A DNA stretch of 64,000 bases from Frigidibacter sp. (lineage in GTDB: Bacteria; Pseudomonadota; Alphaproteobacteria; Rhodobacterales; Rhodobacteraceae). How positions within the stretch are numbered: the first letter of the stretch is position 1; each line of letters begins with the position of its first letter. The notes beneath the pieces were generated by a model, which was given only the letters and a program-made list of their open reading frames with translations, did no database searches and was not told where the DNA came from. The position numbers and the translations under genes were made by a program. The stretch lies in assembly GCF_030695035.1 (NCBI RefSeq), contig NZ_JAUYTT010000012.1, positions 434,001 through 498,000 of the forward strand, given 5' to 3'. Shown one piece after another: positions 39,443-51,267 of this stretch.

Positions 39443-39618
39443 CAGAATTTCGGCCGTCGACGAAATTCTGATGTGCCCGCCCCCCCTTGGCGGGCACATT
39501 CGTGCCCACCGGGGCGGTCCCATCAGAATTTGGCACCCTCCGGACCAAGCTTCACCCCCCTTGCCCTGCGGCTTGCGCCTCCGGGCAACCGGCGCGGTCG
39601 GCTTGCCACTGGCAAGCC
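39443..39618 (+). repeat. Hairpin-rich intergenic block with family-2 repeat, copy 1
   Basis: The 395-bp gap between the SDR and the leuA leader holds three strong inverted repeats: CAGAATTTCG/CGAAATTCTG (39443-39470), TGTGCCCGCC/GGCGGGCACA (39472-39498) and GGCTTGCC/GGCAAGCC (39600-39618). Within it, 39487-39498 and 39524-39585 match the reverse strand of 49788-49864 (family 2), including GAATTTGGCAC and CCCCCCTTGCCCTGCGGCTT. Function unknown. Confidence 0.65.
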
Positions 39619-39682
39619 GCCTGATCGCGCCGGAAGAAAAAGGCGAGGCGCAAAACCCCCTTTTCCTTTCCCGAAATCCCCC

Positions 39683-39688
39683 TATAGT
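39683..39688 (+). promoter_or_regulatory. Possible -10 element of the leuA leader
   Basis: TATAGT lies eight bases before the leader-peptide ATG. A transcript started here would have almost no untranslated leader before that ATG. No good -35 is visible. Weak evidence. Confidence 0.3.
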
Positions 39689-39695
39689 CCCCCGC

Positions 39696-39782
39696 ATGGC
39701 ACGGGACATGCACATCACCTCGACCCCTAGCGCGATCCGCGCCCTGCTCCCCCGCGCCCAGCTTCTTCTTAGCCGCCTCTGA
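39696..39782 (+). CDS. leuA leader peptide (leucine attenuation)
   Basis: This 28-codon open frame starts MARDMHITSTPSAI and ends RALLPRAQLLLSRL. Six of its last twelve residues are leucine, including three consecutive CTT codons (39762-39770), a codon little used in this GC-rich DNA. It ends 83 bp before leuA, and alternative hairpins follow directly. This is the layout of a leader peptide whose translation senses charged tRNA-Leu. Recognised from composition and position; too short for ordinary gene finding. Confidence 0.7.
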   Translation: MARDMHITSTPSAIRALLPRAQLLLSRL

Positions 39783-39823
39783 GCGTGCCTTTCGGCGCGA
39801 CCGCTCGGAGGTGACAAGCGCCG
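39781..39823 (+). promoter_or_regulatory. Mutually exclusive hairpins of the leuA attenuator
   Basis: Hairpin 1 pairs GAGCG (39781-39785) and GCC (39787-39789) with GGC (39794-39796) and CGCTC (39802-39806). Hairpin 2 pairs CGGCGC (39793-39798) with GCGCCG (39818-39823). They share 39794-39796 and cannot coexist. Neither is followed by a T-tract, so control might act by another route than intrinsic termination. The pairing was found by eye. Confidence 0.45.
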
Positions 39824-39865
39824 GACCCAGAGACAGAAGCAGACTGAATCCGAGAGAGATTTCCC

Positions 39866-42647
<2,782 letters not shown>

Positions 42648-42707
42648 GGCAGAGGCCCCCCACCAGGGCCGCGCTGGCACCTGACCTGACCGCTCTGGGG
42701 ACCATCC

Positions 42708-43637
42708 GTGGCACGAGACCGCAACGCCGACATCGACTTTGCCGGGCCGGTGCGCCGCATCCTGATCGTGGTGCTGGCACTGGCCCTGTCGGCGACCTTT
42801 CTGCTGTGGCGGATTGACAGCCCGCGGGTAGAGCGGTTCCGCGCGGCGCTGGTCGACAAGGTGGTGCCCAACATGGATTGGGCACTGCTGCCCGTCACCA
42901 AGGCCGTGGGCATGGTCGAGGGCTTCCGGTCCTATGCCCGCATCCATGAGCAGAACACCGAGCTGAAGCGCGAGCTGCAGCAGATGAAGGCCTGGAAAGA
43001 GGCCGCGGTGCAGCTGGAACAGCAAAATGCCAAGCTGCTGGCGCAGAATCAGGTGCGGCTGGACCCGCAACTGACCTCTGTGTCTGGCGTGGTGCTGGCG
43101 GATTCGGGGTCACCCTTCCGCCAGTCGGTGCTGCTGAACGTGGGCAGCCGCGATGGCATCGTCGATGGTTGGGCGACGATGGACGGGCTGGGGCTGGTCG
43201 GGCGGATCTCGGGCGTGGGCAACAGCACCAGCCGGGTGATCCTGCTGACCGACAGCACCAGCCGGATTCCGGTGACGGTGCAGCCCTCGGGGCAAAAGGC
43301 GCTGCTGGCGGGCGACAATTCCGCCGCGCCGCCGCTGGAGTTTCTGGAGAACCCCGAACAGGTGCGCCCGGGCGACCGTGTCGTCAGCTCCGGCGATGGC
43401 GGGGTGTTCCCGGCCGGGCTGCTGGTGGGCCAGGTGGCGCAGGGCGCCGACCGCCGGCTGCGGGTGCGGATGTCTGCCGATTATGAACGGCTCGATTTCC
43501 TGCGCGTGCTGCGCAGCCACCCGGCCGAGCGGATCACCGATGCCGGCGTGCTGATCCCGCCGGAAGTGCCCCCTGCCGTGCCGGTGGAGCCCGGGGCCGA
43601 GGCGCCTGCGGCGAGCGAAACGGAGGCGGGCGGATGA
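42708..43637 (+). CDS. mreC: Rod shape-determining protein MreC
   Basis: This 309-residue protein has one membrane helix near residues 17-34, a coiled coil around residues 80-110 (EQNTELKRELQQMKAWKEAA), and the two beta-domains of MreC (SGVVLADSGSPFRQSVLLNV, VGRISGVGNSTSRVILLTD, VVSSGDGGVFPAGLLVG). The start is a GTG. The C-terminus is Pro/Ala/Glu-rich and probably disordered. Overlaps mreD by four bases (ATGA). Confidence 0.93.
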   Translation: MARDRNADIDFAGPVRRILIVVLALALSATFLLWRIDSPRVERFRAALVDKVVPNMDWALLPVTKAVGMVEGFRSYARIHEQNTELKRELQQMKAWKEAAVQLEQQNAKLLAQNQVRLDPQLTSVSGVVLADSGSPFRQSVLLNVGSRDGIVDGWATMDGLGLVGRISGVGNSTSRVILLTDSTSRIPVTVQPSGQKALLAGDNSAAPPLEFLENPEQVRPGDRVVSSGDGGVFPAGLLVGQVAQGADRRLRVRMSADYERLDFLRVLRSHPAERITDAGVLIPPEVPPAVPVEPGAEAPAASETEAGG

Positions 43638-44167
43638 TCGACCCCGTCACCACCCGCCGCTGGAGCTATCGCGCGCTGTTTGTGGCGCTGGCCGCCGCCC
43701 TGCTGTTCGTGCGGCTGTTGCCTCTGTCCACCCTGCCCGCGCGGATTCCGGGACCGGACCTGCTGTTGTGCATCACCTGCGCCTGGGTGCTGCGGCGACC
43801 CGATTTCGTGCCGGCGCTTGCCATCGTCGCGGTGTTCCTGATCGAGGACATGCTGGCGATGCGCCCGCCCGGCCTCTGGGCATTGGTCGTACTGCTGGGG
43901 TCGGAGTTTCTGCGCGACCGGGCGAGTGCCATGCGCGGGCTGCCCTTCCTTGCGGAATGGGCGACAGTGACGGCCGTGATGGCGCTCATGCTGCTGGCCA
44001 ACCGCACGGTGCTGGCGCTGGTGGTGGTGCCACAGACCGGGCTGGGCCTGACGCTGCTGCAATTCGTCACGACGGTGATCGCCTATCCGCTGGTGGTGGC
44101 AGTGTCGCATCTGGCGCTGGGGCTGCGCGCCCCCAGCGAGATTGACGGAATGGGGAGCCGGGCATGA
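43634..44167 (+). CDS. mreD: Rod shape-determining protein MreD
   Basis: This 177-residue membrane protein of about five helices lies exactly between mreC and the PBP2 gene, where MreD is expected. Family sequence is poorly conserved; RIPGPDLLLCITCAWVLRRPDFVP and EDMLAMRPPGLWALVVLLGSE fit MreD. Overlaps both neighbours. Confidence 0.88.
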   Translation: MIDPVTTRRWSYRALFVALAAALLFVRLLPLSTLPARIPGPDLLLCITCAWVLRRPDFVPALAIVAVFLIEDMLAMRPPGLWALVVLLGSEFLRDRASAMRGLPFLAEWATVTAVMALMLLANRTVLALVVVPQTGLGLTLLQFVTTVIAYPLVVAVSHLALGLRAPSEIDGMGSRA

Positions 44168-46107
44168 GACGCTCACCAAAAGACACCGCGGAAAGCGCCC
44201 GCAAGATCACCCGCCGGGCGCTGCTCCTGGGCACGGCGCAGACGGCAGTGGTCGCCGTCCTTGGCCTTCGGATGCATGAGATGCAGGTCGATCAGGCCGA
44301 TAACTTCCGCCTGCTGGCCGAGGAAAACCGCATCAACATCCGTCTGATCCCCCCGGCGCGCGGGCTGATCCATGACCGCAACGGCGCGCTGCTGGCCGGG
44401 AACGAGCAGAATTACCGCGTGGTCATCACCCGCGAGGATGCGGGCGACGTCGAAGAGGTGCTGCACCGGCTGGCGCGGCTGATCCCGCTGACGCCCGCGG
44501 ATATCGAGCGGACCTTGGCCGAGGCCAAGAAGCACTCGGCCTTTGTCCCGATCACCGTGGCCGACCGGCTCGACTGGGAGGACTTCAGCCGCGTTGCCGT
44601 GAACGCCCCCGCCCTGCCCGGCGTGACGCCAGAGGTGGGCCTGTCGCGCTACTACCCGCTGAAGGGCGATTTCACCCATGTGGTGGGCTATGTCGGCCCG
44701 GCCAGCGATTATGATCTGGCGCGGATGGAAAACCCAGACCCGCTGCTGCAGATCCCGAAGTTCCAGATCGGCAAGCTGGGGCTGGAGGCGAAGCTGGAGG
44801 ACCAGCTGCGCGGCAGTGCCGGCACCAAGCGGATCGAGGTGAATGCCGTGGGCCGGGTCATGCGAGAGCTGGACCGGCAGGAAGGCCAGCAAGGCGCCCG
44901 GGTGCAGCTGACCTGCGACATGGGCCTGCAGAACTACATGCAGGCGCGTCTGGGAGAGGAAAGCGCGGCGGCGGTGGCGATGGATGTGGAGACGGGGGAT
45001 ATCCTCGGCATCGTCTCCTCGCCCAGCTATGACCCCAACATGTTCGTGCGCGGGATCAGCGGGCCGGAATACCGGGCATTGATGGAGCATGACCATCGCC
45101 CGATGGCGAACAAGGCGGTGCAGGGCACCTATCCACCGGGATCGACCTTCAAGATGGTGGTGGCGCTGGCGGCGCTGGAGGCGGGCGTGATCGGCTTCGA
45201 CGAGACCGTCTATTGCCGGGGATATACCGAACTGGGCAACCGCCGCTTCCACTGCTGGAAGCGCGGCGGGCACGGCTCTGTCGGCATGATCGAAAGCCTG
45301 CAGCATTCCTGCGACGTCTATTACTACGAGATCGCGCAGCGGGTCGGGATCGAGAAGATCTCGGAAATGGGCCGCCGGCTGGGGCTGGGGATCAGCCATG
45401 ACCTGCCGATGTCGGCGGTGGCCGAGGGGCTGATGCCGACCAAGGACTGGAAGGTGGCGAACCGCGGTGTCGACTGGCAGGTGGGCGACACCTTCAACTC
45501 TGGCATCGGGCAGGGCTTCGTGCTGGCCTCGCCGCTGCAACTGGCGGTGATGACGGCGCGGGTGGCGACCGGGCGGGCGGTCACGCCGCGGCTGGTGCGG
45601 TCCATCGACGGGGTCGAGCAGCCGGTCCTGGGCGGCGAGTCGCTGGGGCTGGACGAGGGCCAGCTGCGGCTGGTTCGGCGCGGAATGCATGCGGTGGTGA
45701 ACGCCCGCGGCGGCACGGCCTATGGCGTGCGGGTGGTCGATGACGCGATGGTCATGGCCGGCAAGTCGGGCACCAGCCAGGTGCGCAACATCACCGCCGC
45801 CGAACGCGCGGCGGGGGTGGTGTCGAACGACCAGCTGCCCTGGAACCGCCGCGACCATGCGCTGTTCGTCAGCTACGGCCCCTATGAATCGCCGCGCGTC
45901 GCGGTCAGCGTGGTGGTGGAGCATGGCTCGGGCGGGTCCGGCGTTGCCGGGCCGATCGCGCGCGACATGCTGCTGCAGGCGCTGGCGGGCGGGTTGCCGC
46001 CGCTGACTGCCTATCCCGAAAGCCAGCGCGACAAGATCGAGGAGCAGCGCAGCCTGATGCCGCTGATCGCGCCGGAGACCGGCCCCGTCACCCCGACGCG
46101 GGCCTGA
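44164..46107 (+). CDS. mrdA: Penicillin-binding protein 2 (elongation transpeptidase)
   Basis: This 647-residue class B PBP has an N-terminal membrane segment (about residues 19-35), a pedestal domain with ENRINIRLIPPARGLIHDRNG, and a transpeptidase domain with PPGSTFKMV (SxxK, active Ser), HSCDVYY (SxD) and GKSGTSQ (KSGT). It cross-links peptidoglycan with RodA during elongation. The start overlaps mreD; the family name is secure. Confidence 0.96.
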   Translation: MRRSPKDTAESARKITRRALLLGTAQTAVVAVLGLRMHEMQVDQADNFRLLAEENRINIRLIPPARGLIHDRNGALLAGNEQNYRVVITREDAGDVEEVLHRLARLIPLTPADIERTLAEAKKHSAFVPITVADRLDWEDFSRVAVNAPALPGVTPEVGLSRYYPLKGDFTHVVGYVGPASDYDLARMENPDPLLQIPKFQIGKLGLEAKLEDQLRGSAGTKRIEVNAVGRVMRELDRQEGQQGARVQLTCDMGLQNYMQARLGEESAAAVAMDVETGDILGIVSSPSYDPNMFVRGISGPEYRALMEHDHRPMANKAVQGTYPPGSTFKMVVALAALEAGVIGFDETVYCRGYTELGNRRFHCWKRGGHGSVGMIESLQHSCDVYYYEIAQRVGIEKISEMGRRLGLGISHDLPMSAVAEGLMPTKDWKVANRGVDWQVGDTFNSGIGQGFVLASPLQLAVMTARVATGRAVTPRLVRSIDGVEQPVLGGESLGLDEGQLRLVRRGMHAVVNARGGTAYGVRVVDDAMVMAGKSGTSQVRNITAAERAAGVVSNDQLPWNRRDHALFVSYGPYESPRVAVSVVVEHGSGGSGVAGPIARDMLLQALAGGLPPLTAYPESQRDKIEEQRSLMPLIAPETGPVTPTRA

Positions 46108-46122
46108 GGGGACGGCGGGCCG

Positions 46123-47262
46123 ATGAGCTATCTGGAATATAACGTCAAGACCGTGCCCACCGGCATCCGCAAGGTGCTGTATGTGAACTGGCCGCTGGTG
46201 CTGCTGCTGACCGCCGTCGCCTCGGCCGGGTTCGTGATGCTGTATTCGGTCGCGGGCGGCAATCTCGACCGGTGGGCCGAGCCGCAGATGAAGCGCTTCG
46301 GCGTCGGCCTGACGCTGATGTTCATCGTCGGCTTCGTGCCGATCTGGTTCTGGCGCAACATGGCGGCGCTGGCCTATCTGATCTCGCTGGTGCTGCTGCT
46401 GGTGGTGGAGTTCTTCGGCCATGTCGGCATGGGCGCGCAGCGCTGGATCAACCTTGGCTTCATGATGCTGCAACCGTCGGAGCTGATGAAGATCTCCATC
46501 GTGATGCTGCTGGCCGCCTATTACGACTGGCTGGACGTCAAGAAGGTCTCTCGGCCGCTGTGGGTGCTGATGCCCGCGGTGCTGATCTTGCTGCCGGTGG
46601 GTCTGGTGCTGACCCAGCCAGACCTTGGCACCGCCATTCAAGTAAGCTTTGGCGGCGCCATCGTGATGTTCGCGGCGGGGGTCAGCTGGATCTATTTCGC
46701 GGTGGTGATCGGCGCGGGGATCGGGCTGGTGACGGTGGTGCTGTCGTCGCGCGGGACACCGTGGCAGTTGCTGCACGATTATCAGTTCCGGCGGATCGAC
46801 ACGTTTCTGGACCCCTCGGCCGATCCGCTGGGGGCGGGCTATCACATCAGCCAGGCCAAGATCGCGCTAGGCTCGGGCGGATGGGCCGGCAAGGGCTTCA
46901 TGCAGGGCACCCAGTCGCGGCTGAACTTCCTGCCCGAAAAGCATACCGACTTCATCTTCACCACGCTGGCCGAGGAGTTCGGCTTCGTCGGGGCCTTCTC
47001 CTTGCTGCTGCTCTATGTGCTGATCATCGGCTTCTGCCTGGTGTCGGCGATCAACAACAAGGACCGTTTCTCTGCCCTGCTGACCATCGGCATTGCCGGC
47101 ACCTTCTTCCTGTTCTTCGCGGTGAACATGTCGATGGTGATGGGGCTGGTGCCGGTGGTGGGGGTGCCGCTGCCGCTTGTCTCTTACGGCGGGTCGGCGA
47201 TGATGGTGCTGATGGTGGCCTTCGGGCTGGTGCAGAGCGCCCATATCCACAAACCGAGGTAA
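46123..47262 (+). CDS. rodA: SEDS peptidoglycan polymerase RodA
   Basis: This 379-residue, ten-helix glycosyltransferase of the SEDS family shows GAQRWINLGFMMLQPSELMK, LTQPDLGTAIQVSFGG with the catalytic Asp, LPEKHTDFIFTTLAEEFGFVG and GVPLPLVSYGGSAMM. It polymerises glycan strands with PBP2, whose gene lies 15 bp upstream. Confidence 0.96.
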   Translation: MSYLEYNVKTVPTGIRKVLYVNWPLVLLLTAVASAGFVMLYSVAGGNLDRWAEPQMKRFGVGLTLMFIVGFVPIWFWRNMAALAYLISLVLLLVVEFFGHVGMGAQRWINLGFMMLQPSELMKISIVMLLAAYYDWLDVKKVSRPLWVLMPAVLILLPVGLVLTQPDLGTAIQVSFGGAIVMFAAGVSWIYFAVVIGAGIGLVTVVLSSRGTPWQLLHDYQFRRIDTFLDPSADPLGAGYHISQAKIALGSGGWAGKGFMQGTQSRLNFLPEKHTDFIFTTLAEEFGFVGAFSLLLLYVLIIGFCLVSAINNKDRFSALLTIGIAGTFFLFFAVNMSMVMGLVPVVGVPLPLVSYGGSAMMVLMVAFGLVQSAHIHKPR

Positions 47263-47265
47263 GCC

Positions 47266-48204
47266 ATGCTCAATGTCTATTTCGCCGCGGGGGCCAGGAT
47301 GTGGCCCCGCTATCAGGCGCCGCTGGCGCAGGCGCTGGCCGCCGCCGGGGTGGAGGCTGTGGTGACCGAGGCGGCGCCCGCCGATCCGGCTGCGGTGGAT
47401 TACCTGATCGTGGCGAATGGCGGCGTGGTCAGCGATTTCGCGCCCTTCACCGGCGCGAAGGCGGTGCTGAACCTCTGGGCCGGGGTGGAGAAGCTGGTAG
47501 GGAATGACACCCTGACCCAGCCGCTGTGCCGGATGGTCGACCCGGCGATGACCGAGAGCATGGTGGAATATGTCACCGGCCATGTGCTGCGGCATCATCT
47601 GGGCCTCGACCGGCATATCCTGAATGCGGATGCAGTCTGGATGCCGGAGACGGCCCCCGGCCCGGCGCGGGCGCGGTCGGTGACGGTGCTGGGGCTGGGA
47701 GAGCTCGGCAGCGCCTGCGCGAGGATGCTGGCGGCGCTGAACTTCCGGGTGACGGGCTGGAGCCGCACGCCCAAGTCGCTGCCGGGCATCCGTTGCCTGT
47801 CGGGCGATGCGGGGCTGGCACAGGCTTTGGCCGAGGCGCAGATCCTGGTGCTGCTGATGCCCTATACGGCGGAGACGGAGAACCTGCTGAACGCGGAACG
47901 GATCGCCTCGATGCCGGCCAGCGCGGTGGTCATCAACCCCGGCCGCGGCCCGCTGATCGACGACGCGGCGCTGCTGGCGGCGCTGGACAGCGGCCATCTG
48001 TCCAACGCCACGCTCGATGTGTTCCGGGTGGAGCCGCTGCCCGCGGATCATGCCTTCTGGGCGCATCCGAAGGTGACGGTGACCCCGCATATCGCCGCCG
48101 AGACTTACCCCGAGACCGCCGCAGTGGTGGTCGCCGAGAACATCCGCCGCGCCGAGGTGGGGGAGCCGCTGATGTATCTGGTGGATCGGTCGCGCGGGTA
48201 TTGA
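47266..48204 (+). CDS. Glyoxylate/hydroxypyruvate reductase A-type 2-hydroxyacid dehydrogenase
   Basis: This 312-residue D-2-hydroxyacid dehydrogenase resembles GhrA. It has the NAD(P) motif VLGLGELGSACARMLAALNF, VVINPGRGPLIDDAALLAAL, and the catalytic His in HPKVTVTPHIAAETYPET; Arg and Glu of the triad fall in the same C-terminal region. It would reduce glyoxylate or hydroxypyruvate. GAGG precedes the ATG; only 3 bp separate it from rodA, but a functional link to the wall operon is not evident. Confidence 0.85.
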   Translation: MLNVYFAAGARMWPRYQAPLAQALAAAGVEAVVTEAAPADPAAVDYLIVANGGVVSDFAPFTGAKAVLNLWAGVEKLVGNDTLTQPLCRMVDPAMTESMVEYVTGHVLRHHLGLDRHILNADAVWMPETAPGPARARSVTVLGLGELGSACARMLAALNFRVTGWSRTPKSLPGIRCLSGDAGLAQALAEAQILVLLMPYTAETENLLNAERIASMPASAVVINPGRGPLIDDAALLAALDSGHLSNATLDVFRVEPLPADHAFWAHPKVTVTPHIAAETYPETAAVVVAENIRRAEVGEPLMYLVDRSRGY

Positions 48205-48228
48205 GGGGACCGCCTTGACCTGAAGGAG

Positions 48229-48281
48229 CGGGGGGCCTTCTGCCCCCCGCGCCCCCCGAGGATATTTGGAAAAAGCAAAGG
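48229..48281 (-). repeat. Family-1 convergent-junction repeat, copy D
   Basis: On the minus strand CTTTGCTTTTTCCAAATATC (48280-48261) is followed by CTCGGGGGGCG and the hairpin CGGGGGGC-AGAAG-GCCCCCCG (48249-48229), the same hairpin as copy A. It lies between the convergent GhrA-like and SseB-like genes. The rest of this 140-bp gap is empty. Confidence 0.75.
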
Positions 48282-48344
48282 GTAAGGCGCGGCGTTGGCG
48301 GTGGGTGCGCCGCCTTGGTCACCGGGCGGTGGAGTTTGGGGCGA

Positions 48345-49142
48345 TCAGCGCAGGATCGGGGGCTTGCTCGGGTCCATGCCCGGGGCGGCGGGGGACACCA
48401 CCTGCTCCGTCTCCTCCGCCGGTTGCGGCAGGTCGAAGCGCAGCGCCACGGCGGCCATCTGGCGGGCGGCCGGGCTGGCGGGATCGAGGAAGGTCACGTC
48501 GATCTCGCCGGCCTCCACGCCCGAGAAGGTCAGCGCCTCGGCCACCGCATGGGCCAGCGCCGGATGCGCCTCGGGCCGGGCGCCCAGAAAGGCCAGCATG
48601 TGGCCACGGCGGCCGCCCGCATAGCTGACGCCCGCCAGCAGCGCCTGCACCGCCAGCCCCGCCGCCAGCGCCAGCTTGACGTCCAGCGCGGTCAGCAGCG
48701 CCTGCGGCAGCTGCGCGGGGGGGTGGAACCGCTCCGGCACCGCCTCCACCGCCTGTGGCCCGGCATCGAGCGTCTGCGCCAGCCAGACCAGCGCCTCCAC
48801 CGGCAGCAGCATCTCGGACGGGGCAACGCCAAGGTTCAGGCCGAGGCCGATCCCCTGCCCCGCCAGCATCCGCACCACCACCCGCCCCGGCAGCGCCGCA
48901 TAGGGGGCCGGGGCTTCGGTGAAGGCCGAGAGCCGTTCCTCGAGGTCGAAGGCCAGCACGAACTGCCCTTCCTCCAGCGCAAACACCTGCGGGCGGATCT
49001 GGTCGCCAGCAGGCTCCTCCTCCAGCAGCACGAACAGCTCGGCATCGGCGATGCGCTCATAAAAGCGCAGGCGGGCGGCGTCATCCTCGGGCGCGGCGCT
49101 CATCGCGGCATGGGCGAGGTCGAGAACGGTAGTGTCGGTCAT
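48345..49142 (-). CDS. SseB-family protein
   Basis: This 265-residue protein has an N-terminal SseB-like domain: RLRFYERIADAELFVLLEEE, then VFALEEGQFVLAFDLEERLSAF and GLGLNLGVAPSEMLLPVEAL. The C-terminal domain (GVEAGEIDVTFLDPASPAARQM) is also seen in SseB family proteins. Role unknown; enhanced serine sensitivity in E. coli gave the name. Start 49142 overlaps the UDG-like stop (ATGA), so the pair is one operon. Confidence 0.8.
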   Translation of the reverse strand: MTDTTVLDLAHAAMSAAPEDDAARLRFYERIADAELFVLLEEEPAGDQIRPQVFALEEGQFVLAFDLEERLSAFTEAPAPYAALPGRVVVRMLAGQGIGLGLNLGVAPSEMLLPVEALVWLAQTLDAGPQAVEAVPERFHPPAQLPQALLTALDVKLALAAGLAVQALLAGVSYAGGRRGHMLAFLGARPEAHPALAHAVAEALTFSGVEAGEIDVTFLDPASPAARQMAAVALRFDLPQPAEETEQVVSPAAPGMDPSKPPILR

Positions 49143-49750
49143 GCCAAGGCCTCCTGAACCCGGGCGCGGAGGGCGGGAAGCACCTCGGCCGCGAACCAGG
49201 GATTGCGTTTCAGCCATCCCGTATTCCGCCAGGAGGGATGCGGCAAGGGGAAGACGCCGGGCGTATGGCCCTGCCAGCGGGCGACGGTGGCCCCGACCCC
49301 GCCGCGGGTGGCCGCTACGCCCAGATGCCAGCGCTGCGCGTGGCCGCCGACCAGCAGCACCAGCGGCACCGGACCAAGCGCCGCCATCACCTCGGCCCGC
49401 CAGGTGGCGGCGCAGCGCGGCGGCGGCGGCAGGTCGGACCCCGCGGCATCATAGCCCGGAAAGCAGAAGGCCATCGGTACGATCGCCACGCGGGCGCGGT
49501 CGTAGAAGGTCTCGGGCCCGATCCCCAGCCAATCCCGCAGTCGGTCGCCCGACGGGTCGGCAAAGGGCCGCCCCGCCAGATGCACCCGCATCCCCGGCGC
49601 CTGCCCGACGATCATCACGCCGGGGGTGGCCGCAGTGTCGAACCACGCCACCGGGCGCGGGGCATGGGCCGTGGCGGTGCAGGCGAAATCGGCGGCGCAG
49701 AGGCGGCAGGCGCCGATGCGCTCAAGGAGGGAGAGGGGGATGTCGGTCAT
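49139..49750 (-). CDS. Uracil-DNA glycosylase-family protein
   Basis: This 203-residue protein of the UDG superfamily has motif 1 VGQAPGMRVHLAGRPFADPSG (about residues 48-68), typical of a group close to families 4 and 5, and motif 2 as HPSWRN near residue 176. N-terminal Cys15 and Cys18 (CRLC) suggest an Fe-S cluster like that of thermostable UDGs. Which lesion it removes is unknown. Downstream it is translationally coupled to the SseB-like gene. Confidence 0.8.
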   Translation of the reverse strand: MTDIPLSLLERIGACRLCAADFACTATAHAPRPVAWFDTAATPGVMIVGQAPGMRVHLAGRPFADPSGDRLRDWLGIGPETFYDRARVAIVPMAFCFPGYDAAGSDLPPPPRCAATWRAEVMAALGPVPLVLLVGGHAQRWHLGVAATRGGVGATVARWQGHTPGVFPLPHPSWRNTGWLKRNPWFAAEVLPALRARVQEALA

Positions 49751-49787
49751 CCGCCAGATCTAGGGATTGTGCGGCGGATAAACAGGG

Positions 49788-49864
49788 CCCAGAGGCGCAA
49801 GCCGCAGGGCAAGGGGGGTGCGGCCTGGTGCGAAGAGTGCCAAATTCTGCTGTGCCCGCCAAAA
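49788..49864 (-). repeat. Family-2 repeat, copy 2
   Basis: The reverse strand carries GGCGGGCACA, CAGAATTTGGCAC and CACCCCCCTTGCCCTGCGGC followed by TTGCGCCTC, matching 39487-39585 but with 1 base where copy 1 has a 25-base insert. It lies in the divergent gap between the UDG-like gene and nhaA. Apart from this the 217-bp gap shows nothing clear. Confidence 0.65.
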
Positions 49865-49967
49865 CCGCGTCCGGTGCCTGCGGCCAATTCACAAAGCCCT
49901 GCGCGCGGTTGTTGCCCCGCCGTACCCTATCGATTATGCCAATGCGAAATCGGGACAAGGGGCAGAG

Positions 49968-51221
49968 ATGTATCGCGTCTGGAATTTTGTCACCACCTAT
50001 TCGCTGCTGCTGATCGGGGGCGCGGTCATCGCCCTGATCTGGGCCAATATCGCGCCCAACAGCTATCATGATGTGGTCGAGTTCGTGCTGATCGACGATT
50101 TCATCATCGGCCACGCCCATGAGGTGAACGGTGAGATCCACCGCACGCTGACCCTGCACTATCTGGTCAATGACGTGCTGATGGCGCTGTTCTTCGCGAT
50201 GGCCGCCAAGGAAGTCTGGGAAGCCGTCGTGCTGGAGGAAGGCTCCTTGCGCGGGTCCAAGGCGGTCACGCCGCTGATCGCCACCCTGGGCGGGATGATG
50301 GGGCCGGTGGCCGTCTACCTCGGCCTCGCGGCGGTGCTGGGGGTCTATGCCACGGTCAGCCAGGGATGGGCGATCCCCACCGCCACCGACATCGCCTTCT
50401 CCTACCTCGTCGGCCGCATGGTCTTTGGCGCCGGGCACCCGGCGATCCGCTTCCTGCTGCTGCTGGCGATTGCCGATGACGCGGGCGGGCTGCTGATCCT
50501 TGCCGTCTTCTACCCCTCGGGCGAGTTGGCGCCGGAATGGCTGCTGCTGTCCTTCGGCGCCGCCGCTGCGGTCTTCGTGCTGGCCAACTGGCTGCCGCGC
50601 TACATGGACCGCGGCAACCAGCTGCGCCCGAACTCGACCTTCGCGCGCAAGGTGCTGTCCTTCTGGCCCTACCTCATCGCCGGCTGCCTCAGCTGGTATG
50701 CCTTCCAGGAGGCGGGCATCCACCCCGCGCTTGGCCTGCTGCCGATCGTGCCGACGATCCCCCATGCCGACCGCGGCTTTGGCATCTTCGCCGAGGCGGA
50801 AGAGCATATGCATGACCTGCTGAACACGATGGAACACCACCTGAAATACCCGGTGGAGATCATCTTGCTGTTCTTCGGCCTGCTGAATGCGGGGGTGGAG
50901 TTCAGCGCGATTTCCGAACCGACCTGGCTGGTGATGGCGGGGCTGCTGATCGGCAAGCCGCTGGGGATCCTGGCTATGGGCTGGGTCGGCGCGCGTCTGC
51001 TGGGCTTTGGCCTGCCCGAGGGGATGACGATGCGCGACGTGTTCGTTCTGGGCTGCGTCGCCGCCATCGGCTTCACCGTGGCGCTGTTCGTCGCCTCGGT
51101 CGCCTTCGATGCCGGGCTGGTGCAGGACGCCGCCAAGATGGGCGCGCTGTTCAGCTTTGCCGCGGCAGGGATCGCGCTGCTGGCCGGCAAGCTGCTGCGC
51201 ATCCAGAAGGTCGAATACTAA
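49968..51221 (+). CDS. nhaA: Na+/H+ antiporter NhaA
   Basis: This 417-residue NhaA family antiporter has about twelve helices. The ion-binding Asp pair lies in LLAIADDAGGLLIL, and TATDIAFSYLVGRMVFG with VNDVLMALFFAMAAKEVW are further family signatures. Spacing differs slightly from E. coli NhaA (an extra segment HMHDLLNTMEHHLKYPVE with many His). It exports Na+ in exchange for H+. AAGGGGCAGAG precedes the ATG; the frame is open farther upstream. Confidence 0.92.
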   Translation: MYRVWNFVTTYSLLLIGGAVIALIWANIAPNSYHDVVEFVLIDDFIIGHAHEVNGEIHRTLTLHYLVNDVLMALFFAMAAKEVWEAVVLEEGSLRGSKAVTPLIATLGGMMGPVAVYLGLAAVLGVYATVSQGWAIPTATDIAFSYLVGRMVFGAGHPAIRFLLLLAIADDAGGLLILAVFYPSGELAPEWLLLSFGAAAAVFVLANWLPRYMDRGNQLRPNSTFARKVLSFWPYLIAGCLSWYAFQEAGIHPALGLLPIVPTIPHADRGFGIFAEAEEHMHDLLNTMEHHLKYPVEIILLFFGLLNAGVEFSAISEPTWLVMAGLLIGKPLGILAMGWVGARLLGFGLPEGMTMRDVFVLGCVAAIGFTVALFVASVAFDAGLVQDAAKMGALFSFAAAGIALLAGKLLRIQKVEY

Positions 51222-51267
51222 CTCCGCGGTTGTGCGCCGCCCCGTCCCCCCGGTGACGCGCAAGCCA

